Part shown: positions 48,601 through 55,832 of the stretch, one piece after another
How positions within the stretch are numbered: the first letter of the stretch is position 1
Layout: every line of letters starts with the position of its first letter
Assembly (NCBI GenBank): GCA_028752905.1
Contig: JAQNBH010000002.1
Coordinates: 17,084,430-17,148,429, forward strand
Origin: Cladorhizidae sp. MBARI D1340-BT2
Lineage: Eukaryota > Porifera > Demospongiae > Poecilosclerida > Cladorhizidae
DNA: 64,000 bases
Direction: 5' to 3'
The notes under the pieces: model-generated
Told to the model about the DNA's origin: nothing
Database searches by the model: none
The model's input: only the letters and a program-made list of their open reading frames with translations
Translations under genes and position numbers: made by a program

Positions 48601-51600
48601 TACTCCAGGGAGGCTTTGTGGGTCGAGATTTCTGAGAAGTGCCGAATGCATCGCAAGGTGTACGTGAAGTTGGCAGTGTTGATGAGATGGTCGCTCCTTG
48701 TGAGGAAGGAGAGACACTCACAAGCTTTGAAGAAGGCCTAAGGAGAGAGGAGGAGAGAAAGGGAAGGAGAGAGGGGAGATAAACAGTATACAGACAGTGA
48801 GGGGGAGAGAGAGGAAGCATTCAGACAGTGAGGGAGAGAGAGAGGAAGTATTCAGACAGTGAGGGAGAGAGAGAGGAAGCATTCAGACAGTGAGGGAGAG
48901 AGAGAGGAAGTATTCAGACAGTGAGGGAGAGAGAGAGGAAGTATTCAGACAGTGAGGGAGAGAGAGAGGAAGCATTCAGACAGTGAGGGAGAGAGAGAGG
49001 AAGTATTCAGACAGTGAGGGAGAGAGAGGAAGTATTCAGACAGTGAGGGAGAGAGAGAGGAAGCATTCAGACAGTGAGGGAGAGAGAGAGGAAGTATTCA
49101 GACAGTGAGGGAGAGAGAGAGGAAGCATTCAGACAGTGAGGGAGAGAGAGAGGAAGTATTCAGATAGTGAGGGAGAGAGAGAGGGAGCATTCAGACAGTG
49201 AGGGAGAGAGAGAGGAAGTATTCAGACAGTGAGGGAGAGAGAGAGGAAGCATTCAGACAGTGAGGGAGAGAGAGAGGAAGTATTCAGACAGTGAGGGAGA
49301 GAGAGAGGAAGCATTCAGACAGTGAGGGAGAGAGAGGAAGTATTCAGACAGTGAGGGAGAGAGAGAGGAAGCATTCAGACAGTGAGGGAGAGAGAGAGGA
49401 AGCATTCAGACAGTGAGGGAGAGAGAGAGAGAGGAAGTATTCAGACAGTGAGGGAGAGAGAGAGGAAGCATTCAGACAGTGAGGGAGAGAGAGAGGAAGT
49501 ATTCAGACAGTGAGGGAGAGAGAGAGGAAGCATTCAGACAGTGAGGGAGAGAGAGAGGAAGCATTCAGACAGTGAGGGAGAGAGAGAGGAAGTATTCAGA
49601 CAGTGAGGGAGAGAGAGAGGAAGTATTCAGACAGTGAGGGAGAGAGAGAGGAAGTATTCAGACAGTGAGGGAGAGAGAGAGGAAGTATTCAGACAGTGAG
49701 GGAGAGAGAGAGGAAGTATTCAGACAGTGAGGGAGAGAGAGAGGAAGTATTCAGACAGTGAGGGAGAGAGAGAGGAAGTATTCAGACAGTGAGGGGGAGA
49801 GAGAGGAAGTATTCAGACAGTGAGGGAGAGAGAGAGGAAGCATTCAGACAGTGAGGGAGAGAGAGAGGAAGCATTCAGACAGTGAGGGAGAGAGAGGAAG
49901 CATTCAGACAGTGAGGGAGAGAGAGAGGAAGTATTCAGACAGTGAGGGAGAGAGAGAGGAAGCATTCAGACAGTGAGGGAGAGAGAGGAAGCATTCAGAC
50001 AGTGAGGGAGAGAGAGAGGAAGTATTCAGACAGTGAGGGAGAGAGAGAGGAAGTATTCAGACAGTGAGGGAGAGAGAGAGGAAGTATTCAGACAGTGAGG
50101 GAGAGAGAGAGGAAGTATTCAGACAGTGAGGGAGAGAGAGAGGAAGCATTCAGACAGTGAGGGAGAGAGAGAGGTAGTATTCAGACAGTGAGGGGGAGAG
50201 AGAGGAAGTATTCAGACAGTGAGGGAGAGAGAGAGGAAGCATTCAGACAGTGAGGGAGAGAGAGAGGAAGCATTCAGACAGTGAGGGAGAGAGAGAGGAA
50301 GCATTCAGACAGTGAGGGAGAGAGAGGAAGCATTCAGACAGTGAGGGGGAGAGAGAGGAAGTATTCAGACAGTGAGGGAGGGAGAGAGGAAGTATTCAGA
50401 CAGTGAGGGAGAGAGAGAGGAAGTATTCAGACAGTGAGGGAGAGAGAGAGGAAGTATTCAGACAGTGAGGGAGAGAGAGAGGAAGCATTCAGACAGTGAG
50501 GGAGAGAGAGAGGAAGCATTCAGACAGTGAGGGAGAGAGAGAGGAAGTATTCAGACAGTGAGGGAGAGAGAGAGGAAGTATTCAGACAGTGAGGGAGAGA
50601 GAGAGGAAGCATTCAGACAGTGAGGGAGAGAGAGAGGAAGCATTCAGACAGTGAGGGAGAGAGAGAGGAAGTATTCAGACAGTGAGGGAGAGAGAGAGGA
50701 AGTATTCAGACAGTGAGGGAGAGAGAGAGGAAGCATTCAGACAGTGAGGGAGAGAGAGGAAGTATTCAGACAGTGAGGGAGAGAGAGAGGAAGTATTCAG
50801 ACAGTGAGGGAGAGAGAGAGGAAGCATTCAGACAGTGAGGGAGAGAGAGAGGAAGTATTCAGACAGTGAGGGAGAGAGAGAGGAAGTATTCAGACAGTGA
50901 GGGGGAGAGAGGAAGCATTCAGACAGTGAGGGAGAGAGAGAGGAAGTATTCAGACAGTGAGGGAGAGAGAGAGGAAGTATTCAGACAGTGAGGGAGAGAG
51001 AGAGGAAGCATTCAGACAGTGAGGGAGAGAGAGAGGAAGTATTCAGACAGTGAGGGAGAGAGAGAGGAAGTATTCAGACAGTGAGGGAGAGAGAGAGGAA
51101 GTATTCAGACAGTGAGGGAGAGAGAGAGGAAGTATTCAGACAGTGAGGGAGAGAGAGAGGAAGTATTCAGACAGTGAGGGAGAGAGAGAGGAAGTATTCA
51201 GACAGTGAGGGAGAGAGAGAGGAAGTATTCAGACAGTGAGGGAGAGAGAGAGGAAGTATTCAGACAGTGAGGGAGAGAGAGAGGAAGCATTCAGACAGTG
51301 AGGGAGAGAGAGAGGAAGCATTCAGACAGTGAGGGAGAGAGAGAGGAAGTATTCAGACAGTGAGGGAGAGAGAGAGGAAGCATTCAGACAGTGAGGGAGA
51401 GAGAGAGGAAGTATTCAGACAGTGAGGGAGAGAGAGAGGAAGTATTCAGACAGTGAGGGAGAGAGAGAGGAAGTATTCAGACAGTGAGGGAGAGAGAGAG
51501 GAAGCATTCAGACATTGAGGGAGAGAGAGGAAGCATTCAGACAGTGAGGGAGAGAGAGAGGAAGTATTCAGACAGTGAGGGAGAGAGAGAGGAAGCATTC

Positions 51601-54600
51601 AGACATTGAGGGAGAGAGAGGAAGCATTCAGACAGTGAGGGAGAGAGAGAGGAAGTATTCAGACAGTGAGGGAGAGAGAGAGGAAGTATTCAGACAGTGA
51701 GGGAGAGAGAGAGGAAGTATTCAGACAGTGAGGGAGAGAGAGAGGAAGCATTCAGACAGTGAGGGAGAGAGGAAGTACTCAGACAGTGACGGGAACATCC
51801 TCAGGTGTCCGCACACTTTTAGTCGAAACTGCCTGACCTCTCAACTGTACAACTCTGTATTGGTGTCCCTGCTTAGTTCCTTAGCAAGGTTGGTGACTTG
51901 CAGCTGCTGCATGATCACCATAAGCTTCTATCTGTGCACCAACAGAGAGTTGCACTCCTGCCAGCACGCTCTTCTCAAAGGCAACAGGCAAACCACAAAC
52001 TTTGCATGTAATTGGTCTAGAGTTAAGTGGTTTGAGTGAGCTGCTAGAGTCCCACAGAGAAGCCTGGTCCTAGAAATACTGCTGGACCATGTTTACTAGC
52101 ATGAGCTGCTACAGTCCCACAGAGAAGCCTGATCCTAGAAATACTACTGGACCATGTTTACTAGCATGAGCTGTTACAGTCGCACAGAGAAGCCTGGTTC
52201 TAGAAATAATGCTGGACCATGTTTACTAGCATGAGCTGCTACAGTCCTACAGAGAAGTCTGGTCCTAGAAATACTGCTGGACCATGTTTACTAGCATGAG
52301 CTGTTACAGTCCCACAGAGAAGCCTGGTTCTAGAAATAATGCTGAACCATGTTTACTAGCATGAGCTGTTACAGTCCTACAGAGAAGCCTGGTCCTAGAA
52401 ATACTGCTGGTCCATGTTTACTAGCATGAGCTGTTACAGTCGCAAAGAGAAGCCTGTTCTAGAAATACTGCTACACCATGTTTACGCATGAGCTGCTACA
52501 GTCCCACAGAGAAGCCTGGTTCTAGAAATTACTGCTGGACCATGTTTACTAGCATGAGCTGCTACAGTCCCACAGAGAAGCCTGGTCCTAGAAATACTGC
52601 TGGACCATGTTTACTAGCATGAGCTGTTACAATCGCACAGAGAAGCCTGGTCCTAGAAATACTGCTGGACCATGTTTACTAGCATGAGCTGTTACAATCG
52701 CACAGAGAAGCCTGATCCTAGAAATACTGCTACACCATGTTTATTAGCATGTTACCAAAACAGATAACACAGCAACAACAAGAAAAGCACAGACAAGAAA
52801 TTGTGCCCAGACACAGACAAATGCTTGCATTCCAAGCTGTTGCTGCCACAGATTAAAAATGCACTGCAAAGACAGGCACAATATCAAAAACACATAACGC
52901 GAAGAAAAAGCTATGAATATATGAATATACAAATCTGATAGACTATGAATATCTATATGAAGGTAGGTAGGTATTGGGTAGGTATTGATTGGGGGTAGGC
53001 AGGTATTGGGGGTAGGCAGGTATTGGGGGTAGGCAGGTATTGGGGGTAGGCAGGTATTGGGGGTAGGCAGGTATTGGGGGTAGGTAGGTGTTGGGGGTAG
53101 GCAGGTATTGGGGGTAGGTAGGTATTGGGGGTAGGTAGGTATTGGGGGTAGGTAGGTATTGGGGGTAGGCAGGTATTGGGGGTAGGTAGGTATTGGGTAG
53201 GTAGGTATTGGGGGTAGGTAGGTGTTGGGGGTAGGCAGGTATTGGGTAGGTAGGTATTGGGGGTAGGTAGGTATTGGGGGTAGGCAGGTATTGGGTAGGT
53301 AGGTATTGGGGGTAGGTGGGTATTGGGGGTAGGTAGGTATTGGGGGCAGGCAGGTATTGGGTAGGTAGGTATTGGGGGTAGGCAGGTATTGGGTAGGTAG
53401 GTATTGGGGGTAGGTAGGTATTGGGGGTAGGTAGGTATTGGGGGTAGGTAGGTATTGGGGGTAGGTAGGTATTGGGGGTAGGTAGGTATTGGGGGTAGGT
53501 AGGTATTGGGGTATGTAGGTATTGGGGGTAGGTAGGTATTGGGGGTAGGTAGGTATTGGGGGGGAGGGTATTGGACACATTTGTGAGGGGTAGGTAGGTA
53601 TTGGGGGGGAGGGTATTGGACACATTTGTGAGTCCTCCAGATTAAAAATTCCTCAAGTGATTATGAGGTGGTCATAGGTATTGGGGGTGAGCAGTTATTG
53701 GGGGTACATGTAAGTAGGTATTAGGTAGGTATTGTTTCAGGGACTACATATGAATACACTAACCTGTGGTTCAAGGACTATGAATACACTATCATGTAGT
53801 TTAGGACTATGAATACACTAACATGTGGTTCAGGGACTATGAATACACTAACCTGGGGTTCATGGACTGGCAATATTTGTCCATCAAGTAAACCAAATGA
53901 GCTACTCATAATGATGATGTCATTAGAACCCTCAGCTCCAACAGAACCATCCACTGTGGAAACGACATTTGTCAGTGACCCCGCCTCATCTTGCACGGGT
54001 GAGGAGGAACCATCTGAGAAGGAGCCCTCCAGATTTCTCGGCAGGCGGTTAATTCCTGCCCCAGCAAACTCCAGGAAAGTGAAAATGGTCTGCCATTGCT
54101 CTGCGGTGGTGAAAGTTGTGGCATGCGTGCGGACGATCTCGTTGATGCCGTGCGCGATCTGGAGGTGGAGGTTGCTTAGGGACGGGGTGGAGGGAGGAGG
54201 GAGGGAGAGGAAGACTGTTAGAGACGAGAGTACCTGTTAGGGGGGAGTGGCAGGAAGAGGAGGAGAGCATTGTGAGAGAAAGAGAAGTGGGGATAGGGTT
54301 CAAAGGTTATTCCATTGCATGTCTTAAATAAAAATGGCCCCTAAAGTGGTGGAATCGGAATGATGTGCATGCCAGGGGAAGCCCCTCCAAATTAATCATA
54401 TTCATTACCGTGTCAAATCTACTCACTTATCCAAATGCTAAGAGCAAGTGTGTTTAGTCCTTGCCATTAGACCAGCACTCCTGCCAGAGCACTCGGGGTG
54501 CCAGCATTCCAGGCTCAAACTAAAAACTTGATGAAGATACAGCTGGGTGTCTCTTCAAGGGCCCAAAATCTAGCCCCATGGAAGCAGTCTTTCAAAATAG

Positions 54601-55617
54601 ATCTCTCCGTGTATGCTTCTAGAATTGGTGGTCAGGTATGTACTAGCATTAGGTAGTTGGGAGGGGGTGAGTGGTAATCACTAGGGATTGGGTGGGTATT
54701 TGGGAAGGGGGGGGGGGGGGGGGTTATTGGGGGTAGGTAGACGTTATCGATGAAGGCTAGAGCACTAGCCTAAACATTAAGGTGAACAATTTTTAAGTTG
54801 ATTATGGAGGAAGTCATTGCCGGTACCCGTGGGTATTGCTTCCACGTGGAGGAGTGGACGACTCCAATATTTCGGGGACTAGAATACATCTGAAATGATT
54901 AAGTTAATCAAACTCCAACAGTTTTTGAGAGGAGCTCGGGCATCTGCTCACCTGCTGATTTGGGAAACCTCCCCCCTCTTCCATTTGAAGAGCTAAAACC
55001 ACACCTAACACAAATGACATCATGCTCTTTCACACGCCACTCCCTCTACACTACAGACATCCATTCGGTCACGCACTAACGGGAACATCACCCACACAAC
55101 ACCGAGACCACACCTTAATGGAATGTACAGAGGTGTGCATGTAGAGCCAGCGAGATCACGAGGCATGCGAGTATCAAGTCCTTGAAATGGCACAAGAGAA
55201 ACTCCAAGCTAGACTTTAAGATCCCCTCCCCCCCTACCCCCCTTCACTTATTGGCATAGCCCAATTGCGAGGAAACAAGTGAATATTATTATAAATGGTT
55301 CTAGAGGACCTGCCATCTTTGCTGAATACACTTCTTGAACCAGGCTTTAGAAATTTGATTCCGACCCACATGCTCAAGGAGAAGGAGAGGTGGTTAAAAT
55401 GGAGGGCCATGTGTTCTATGAATGTACTTGCCCTTAGCTTCATCAAACAAAACTCACTTGATCGATGGGAAAATCACCCCTTCCCAATAGCCTCAGGACG
55501 AGGTGTAAAAGGAAGACCACGCCTCTCTCCAACAGGAAGTGGTGATGCCGCTTGGCTGACAGGATGAGGGAGGAGAGATGAGTGGAGACGTCTCGCCAGA
55601 ACAATGCCGACCTGTCC
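18439..55617 (-). CDS. GBF1: GBF1-type Arf guanine-nucleotide exchange factor, C-terminal exons (gene runs off right edge)
   Basis: GBF1 loads GTP onto Arf1 at the ER-Golgi intermediate compartment and cis-Golgi for COPI recruitment. The window holds only the region after Sec7 (HDS domains and proline/serine-rich tail), about 735 residues in eight exons: 55617-55458, 54233-53853, 48737-48191, 41875-41745, 25609-25508, 24087-23971, 20098-19570, 18677-18439. Every junction has GT-AG sites and compatible phases. Diagnostic segments are LHLQIAHGINEIVRTHA, WCPILQG|AMAHLCC, ITYLQRALLSHDL, MFFPMLTRLLEEI, VFLQHLPAFPHKSKQFGWLW, AIPESLKNMLLVMSTQGVF and WARIDKFLPNFVAQLF. These match remembered animal GBF1 sequences closely and in the right order. 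No stop interrupts any exon. The introns hold most of the tandem arrays in this window. Exons encoding the Sec7 domain were not found up to 64 kb. Confidence 0.9.
18678..19569 (-). other. GBF1 last intron, with 23-bp minisatellite
   Basis: Donor GTGCGT at 19569-19564. The only recognisable content is the 23-bp array at 18790-19105. A short stretch with GGGCTAGGGCTAG near 19390 resembles the telomere-like sequence at 42.9 kb. Confidence 0.7.
18790..19105. repeat. 23-bp minisatellite, about 14 copies
   Basis: The unit is ATCAGAGACCTTGTCACCGA plus GGG or GTG. Sequence identity between units is high. It lies inside the last GBF1 intron. Confidence 0.97.
19570..20098 (-). CDS. GBF1: GBF1 exon, AIPESLKNMLLVM segment to Ser-rich region
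   Basis: Acceptor CTCTCCAG|TGT; starts in phase 0 with CEAIPESLKNMLLVMSTQGVF. LWLDTWARIDKFLPNFVAQLF follows, then an acidic/Gly stretch and a Ser/Pro-rich segment. It ends in phase 1 at CCCCCG|GTGCGT. This is the most diagnostic GBF1 exon. A plus-strand ORF over the same interval is a shadow. Confidence 0.92.
20640..20735. repeat. TG/GAGT-rich microsatellite at the 5' side of the LINE remnant
   Basis: (TG)n passing into (GAGT)n, ending just before the LINE coding remnant. A related (GAGT/GACT)n tract flanks the 3' side at about 22203-22285. Confidence 0.85.
20750..22285 (+). mobile_element. non-LTR retrotransposon 3' remnant, restriction-like endonuclease type
   Basis: Plus-strand segments in shifting frames encode the post-RT region of a LINE: MKLYKLGVCPRLNWPL and FLKKWTGL with YLPQRDGGLNLPS (20762-21100). 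A zinc-knuckle-like CTCGKRRTLTTAPCHEDRQNLVHVLNSC follows (21420-21513, residues spread over more than one motif). Then comes a nuclease-like ELRPDIVWWDDERKC (21661-21708). This order (RT thumb, CCHC-type knuckle, RPDI...D nuclease) is that of R2/NeSL-related elements with a C-terminal restriction-like endonuclease. It is 5' truncated and frameshifted. The tail runs into a (GAGT)n tract. It lies antisense within a GBF1 intron. Confidence 0.75.
22286..22756. other. intronic sequence, no gene
   Basis: Includes a poly-C run near 22412-22430 and a duplicated CCCAAACGTTAGGAAATTGG word (about 22463-22502). A TGACCCTTTACCATTTAAA word at 22642-22660 recurs as a palindrome at 59.3 kb. Confidence 0.5.
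22757..23414. mobile_element. foldback element copy 1 (long inverted repeat, about 660 bp)
   Basis: The two halves are inverted copies of each other. The outer arms are ATTACCACTTTATAGCTCC (left) and GGAGTTATAAAGTGGTAACC (right). The inner arms are ATTAGGCGCTAAAACGTAAG and CTTACATTTTAACGCCTAAT, with centre near 23080. There is no coding capacity. Homologous copies or parts occur at 23500-23870, 26420-26760, 37.7-37.9 kb, 42037-42682 and inside the 46-bp satellite. Confidence 0.88.
23500..23870. mobile_element. foldback element, diverged partial copy
   Basis: Shares the outer-arm words GAACTAGATATACAGCTCA, GAGCTCTCTTTTGATA and CTATCTTTTGAGCTATATAT in inverted arrangement but lacks most of the inner arm. 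More degenerate than the neighbour. Confidence 0.7.
23971..24087 (-). CDS. GBF1: GBF1 exon, VFLQHLPAFPHKSK segment
   Basis: A 117-nt exon coding 39 residues, phase 0 at both ends. Acceptor CTGACAG|GTG; donor TTG|GTAAGC. Contains the KQFGWLWMEILNYMELYLH helix characteristic of the C-terminal HDS region. Confidence 0.92.
24105..24560. repeat. complex TG/TATG microsatellite with ATTGATATGTATG units
   Basis: Alternating purine-pyrimidine sequence: (TG)n, TATG runs, and CATGTATATTGATATGTATG repeated about ten times. All long ORFs here are repeat artefacts. Confidence 0.95.
25180..25500. repeat. minisatellite, GAATGCATGGTTGTGG plus (TG)n, about 10 units
   Basis: Units of 23-31 bp vary only by the number of TG dinucleotides. 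The array ends next to the donor site of the exon at 25508, in the intron on its downstream side. Confidence 0.95.
25508..25609 (-). CDS. GBF1: GBF1 exon, MFFPMLTRLLEEI segment
   Basis: A 102-nt exon, 34 residues, phase 0 at both ends. Acceptor TGTTCAG|ATG; donor AAG|GTTAGT. The helix MFFPMLTRLLEEI and EETRVRACNLL match the corresponding human segment in pattern. Confidence 0.92.
25735..26130. repeat. tandem repeat, about 126 bp, roughly 3 copies
   Basis: Each unit has two half-units built on CAGACCTGACCAG...CTTACTAGCTGTGTGC, one followed by TGACAGCTAGCTCATT and one by ATATAGATAGTTCATT. Confidence 0.92.
26131..26419. other. intronic sequence, no feature
   Basis: AT-rich, no recognisable gene or repeat family. 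Confidence 0.5.
26420..26760. mobile_element. foldback element copy, right half missing
   Basis: Has the left outer arm (TATGGACTTGATATATGCTC), left inner arm (ATTAGGCGCTAAAATGTAAG) and the central hairpin. It stops at GACCACGTACTTACGCTC, where LINE-derived sequence begins. Confidence 0.82.
26760..27295 (+). mobile_element. LINE (APE-type, CR1/L2-like) reverse transcriptase C-terminal remnant
   Basis: Plus-strand frames give FNTAKTQLLYFIRSQL, VTYLGHTLTSNLSD, VLYRKANCVLQTFSPCSP and LFETYCMSLSGAVTWNLS. After a frameshift they give TRIVHQVAGVPSVFKRLI. This is the region after the catalytic RT motifs in common invertebrate CR1/L2-like elements. It is truncated at both ends; the satellite begins within 10 bases of its 3' side. 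Confidence 0.75.
27295..37908. repeat. 46/48-bp satellite with foldback-derived spacers and 4.3-kb higher-order repeat
   Basis: The monomer AATTTATCTTACTGAATGTG... is 46 bp; a 2-bp-longer variant carries GAACCCCATGACC and a shorter one lacks TGAT in CAGTGATAG. Roughly 160 monomers. Twelve spacers of about 244 bp start with TAAAGTGGTAACCACTTCC at 28231, 28624, 29757, 30152, 31280, 32611, 33004, 34091, 34485, 35612, 36849 and 37664. The spacing pattern 393/1133/395/1128/1331 recurs as 393/1087/394/1127/1237, so a unit of five spacers (4.2-4.4 kb) is duplicated. Open frames through the monomers are artefacts. Confidence 0.97.
37909..38420. other. intronic flank of the satellite, no gene
   Basis: Begins with the missing arm of the foldback hairpin (CCTAATGAATAAAAACATTG). 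The rest has no recognisable coding content. Confidence 0.5.
38421..38452 (-). ncRNA. hammerhead-ribozyme core associated with Penelope-like element
   Basis: On the minus strand CCTGATGAAGGCTAGAGC is followed by ATCTAGTCGAAACA. CTGATGA and GAAA are the two conserved hammerhead boxes, and GGCTAGA...TCTAGTC forms a seven-pair stem II with one G-U pair. Stem I, stem III and the cleavage site could not be assigned with certainty. Penelope-like elements are known to carry minimal hammerheads in their terminal repeats, and a Penelope fragment in the same orientation lies just upstream on that strand (39640-38700). Confidence 0.6.
38520..38700. repeat. AAT/AAC-rich microsatellite
   Basis: AATAAC and AAT runs with short A-rich segments, directly at the 3' end of the minus-strand Penelope-like copy, as at 2206-2472. 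Confidence 0.85.
38705..39640 (-). mobile_element. Penelope-like element, truncated copy (RT end + GIY-YIG)
   Basis: The minus strand encodes GSLPFLDCHLHVHRKEDG, THTNRYLEYH and VIENGYPQAFIDLSSADTSK (39624-39058). The GIY-YIG domain follows (39050-38705) with stops and indels. The 5' end is inside the RT after the catalytic box, and a roughly 72-bp tandem duplication lies at the truncation point (39508-39640). Same family as the copies at 2.5-3.8 kb. Confidence 0.85.
39996..40745. repeat. 64-bp minisatellite, about 12 copies
   Basis: The unit contains CTCTGTGTGAGGTGGCACTAG, CAACACACAGAGACCTCAG and CACTGGCTGGTCCCTGATAC-type segments. A 192-bp (three-unit) block is duplicated (40086 and 40278). 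Confidence 0.96.
40746..41744. other. intronic sequence, no gene
   Basis: No feature recognised before the exon at 41745. Confidence 0.5.
41745..41875 (-). CDS. GBF1: GBF1 exon, ITYLQRALLSHDL segment
   Basis: A 131-nt exon, phase 1 in and phase 0 out. Acceptor CCACACAG|CT; donor ACTCAG|GTATGT. Joined to the upstream exon it reads CPILQG-AMAHLCCNSRAS, then QISITYLQRALLSHDL. This is a strongly conserved GBF1 segment. Confidence 0.93.
42037..42682. mobile_element. foldback element copy 4 (646 bp, both arms)
   Basis: Left arm TGGTTATCACTTTATAGCTC, right arm GAGCTATAAAGTGGTAACCA. Central arms ATTAGGCGTTAAAATGTAAG and TTATGTTTTAGCGCCTAGT surround a hairpin centred near 42370. Flanks share the CCCCC/ATGG-type words seen beside copy 1. 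Confidence 0.88.
42890..43108. repeat. degenerate telomere-like GGGCTAGGGTTAGG repeat
   Basis: GGGCTAGGGTTAGGAC occurs several times, decaying into GGCCAGGGCTAGG. It partly matches TTAGGG but the register is irregular, so it is a degenerate G-rich tandem rather than clear telomeric DNA. Confidence 0.75.
43511..46750. repeat. 55-bp minisatellite, about 59 copies, with 770-bp higher-order duplication
   Basis: The unit includes GGCTGGTGCAGTGCTAGGTC and ACAGTAGGAGGCCACTCATC. Variant bases (GGTCCAC twice, GCATTGC twice, AGTAAGAG once) recur 770 bp apart (for example 43691/44461, 43851/44621, 43921/44691), which is 14 units. Confidence 0.98.
46727..47124. mobile_element. pogo/Tigger-like non-autonomous element (398 bp)
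   Basis: The right end, reverse-complemented, reads CAGTAGGAGCCCACTTATCC then GAACG. The left end reads CAGTAGGAGGCCACTCATCA then GAAC. Both are flanked by TA (46725-46726 and 47125-47126), as for Tc1/mariner-pogo elements. The internal sequence shows no intact transposase. The left end is also the last unit of the 55-bp minisatellite. Confidence 0.7.
48191..48737 (-). CDS. GBF1: GBF1 exon, AFFKACECLSFL to WCPILQG
   Basis: A 547-nt exon, phase 0 in and phase 1 out. Acceptor CTCTCCTTAG|GCC; donor TTGCAAG|GTACGA. Encodes 182 residues: ECLSFLTRSDHLINTANF, CIRHFSEIS, a basic/Ser-rich insert with GSRRGKTTSPTRRERSQKG, then LLQLLDLLDALYSKVGQIF and MWRMAWCPILQG. The acceptor lies only about 50 bases after the end of a 3-kb pyrimidine-rich (on this strand) minisatellite. 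Confidence 0.92.
48789..51790. repeat. 31-bp purine-rich minisatellite, about 97 copies
   Basis: The unit begins AGACAGTGAGGGAGAGAGAG and ends GGAAGTATTC or GGAAGCATTC; some units are 29 or 33 bp from GA gain or loss. On the plus strand it is about 85 percent purine. Confidence 0.98.
52037..52750. repeat. 65-bp minisatellite, about 11 copies
   Basis: The unit begins GAGCTGCTACAGTCCCACAG and ends GGACCATGTTTACTAGCAT. Moderate divergence between units. Confidence 0.96.
52960..53620. repeat. 13/17-bp G-rich minisatellite (AGGTAGGTATTGGGGGT)
   Basis: About 40 units of AGGTAGGTATTGGGGGT or the shorter AGGTAGGTATTGGGT. The reverse strand reads as a Pro/Tyr/Thr-rich ORF (PIPTYPQYLP) that is an artefact. 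Confidence 0.97.
53853..54233 (-). CDS. GBF1: GBF1 exon, LHLQIAHGINEIVRTHA segment
   Basis: A 381-nt exon, 127 residues, phase 0 at both ends. Acceptor CCTAACAG|GTA; donor CCCCAG|GTTAGT. Helical part LSNLHLQIAHGINEIVRTHA, then EQWQTIFTFLEFAGAGI, followed by an acidic/Ser-rich linker ending LLDGQILPVHEPQ. A plus-strand ORF here is a shadow. Confidence 0.92.
54234..55457 (-). other. 1.2-kb GBF1 intron
   Basis: Contains a poly-G run (54703-54723) and a hammerhead-like remnant (54747-54776). The rest shows nothing recognisable. Confidence 0.7.
54747..54776 (+). ncRNA. degenerate hammerhead-like motif
   Basis: TCGATGAAGGCTAGAGCACT then AGCCTAAACA. GATGA and a GGCTAG/CTAGCC stem II are kept, while GAAA reads TAAA. 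It is a third, decayed copy of the motif at 38421-38452, on the opposite strand. No Penelope coding sequence is nearby. Confidence 0.4.
55458..55617 (-). CDS. GBF1: GBF1 exon, most upstream exon found
   Basis: A 160-nt exon, enters in phase 2 and leaves in phase 0. Acceptor TCGTGTAG|GG; donor GATCAA|GTGAGT. Encodes DRSALFWRDVSTHLSSLILS and the helix VVFLLHLVLRLLGRGDFP, which fits the HDS region. The preceding exon lies further right and was not found before 64 kb. Confidence 0.85.
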
Positions 55618-55832
55618 CTACACGACAAACAAGAGCACACGATCATCACAGAACCTTCTTCTAGAATATTCCTTCATCTCTTCCTCTACATAACCAGTCA
55701 TCCAGAAGGTGGGCATTAATACTAATTAAAACCGCTTCAAGGAGATATTGTTCAGCGCACATTGTCTAGATACTTGTAGAAGATTGAAAGTTACTTGATA
55801 ATAATCTAAACATCATTGCAAATTATACACTG

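Larger units (their letters stand above)
48738..53852 (-). other. 5.1-kb GBF1 intron filled by three arrays
   Basis: In plus coordinates: 31-bp array (48.79-51.79), an unassigned 240-bp segment (51.79-52.03), 65-bp array (52.04-52.75), a 200-bp gap with no feature, 17-bp G-rich array (52.96-53.62), and short repeats of GGACTATGAATACACTAAC (53.74-53.85). Confidence 0.85.

Noticed and set aside
51790..52030. Possible extra GBF1 exon between the 31-bp and 65-bp arrays
   Set aside because: Minus-strand frames give short open stretches without GBF1 motifs. The exons at 53853 and 48737 already join in phase 0 without it.
52744..53625. 293-residue Pro/Tyr/Thr-rich minus-strand ORF resembling a structural repeat protein
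   Set aside because: Two frames are open over the same 13/17-bp G-rich minisatellite, with no start context, and it lies in a GBF1 intron.
53809..54240. Plus-strand 143-residue ORF
   Set aside because: Antisense to the GBF1 exon 54233-53853.
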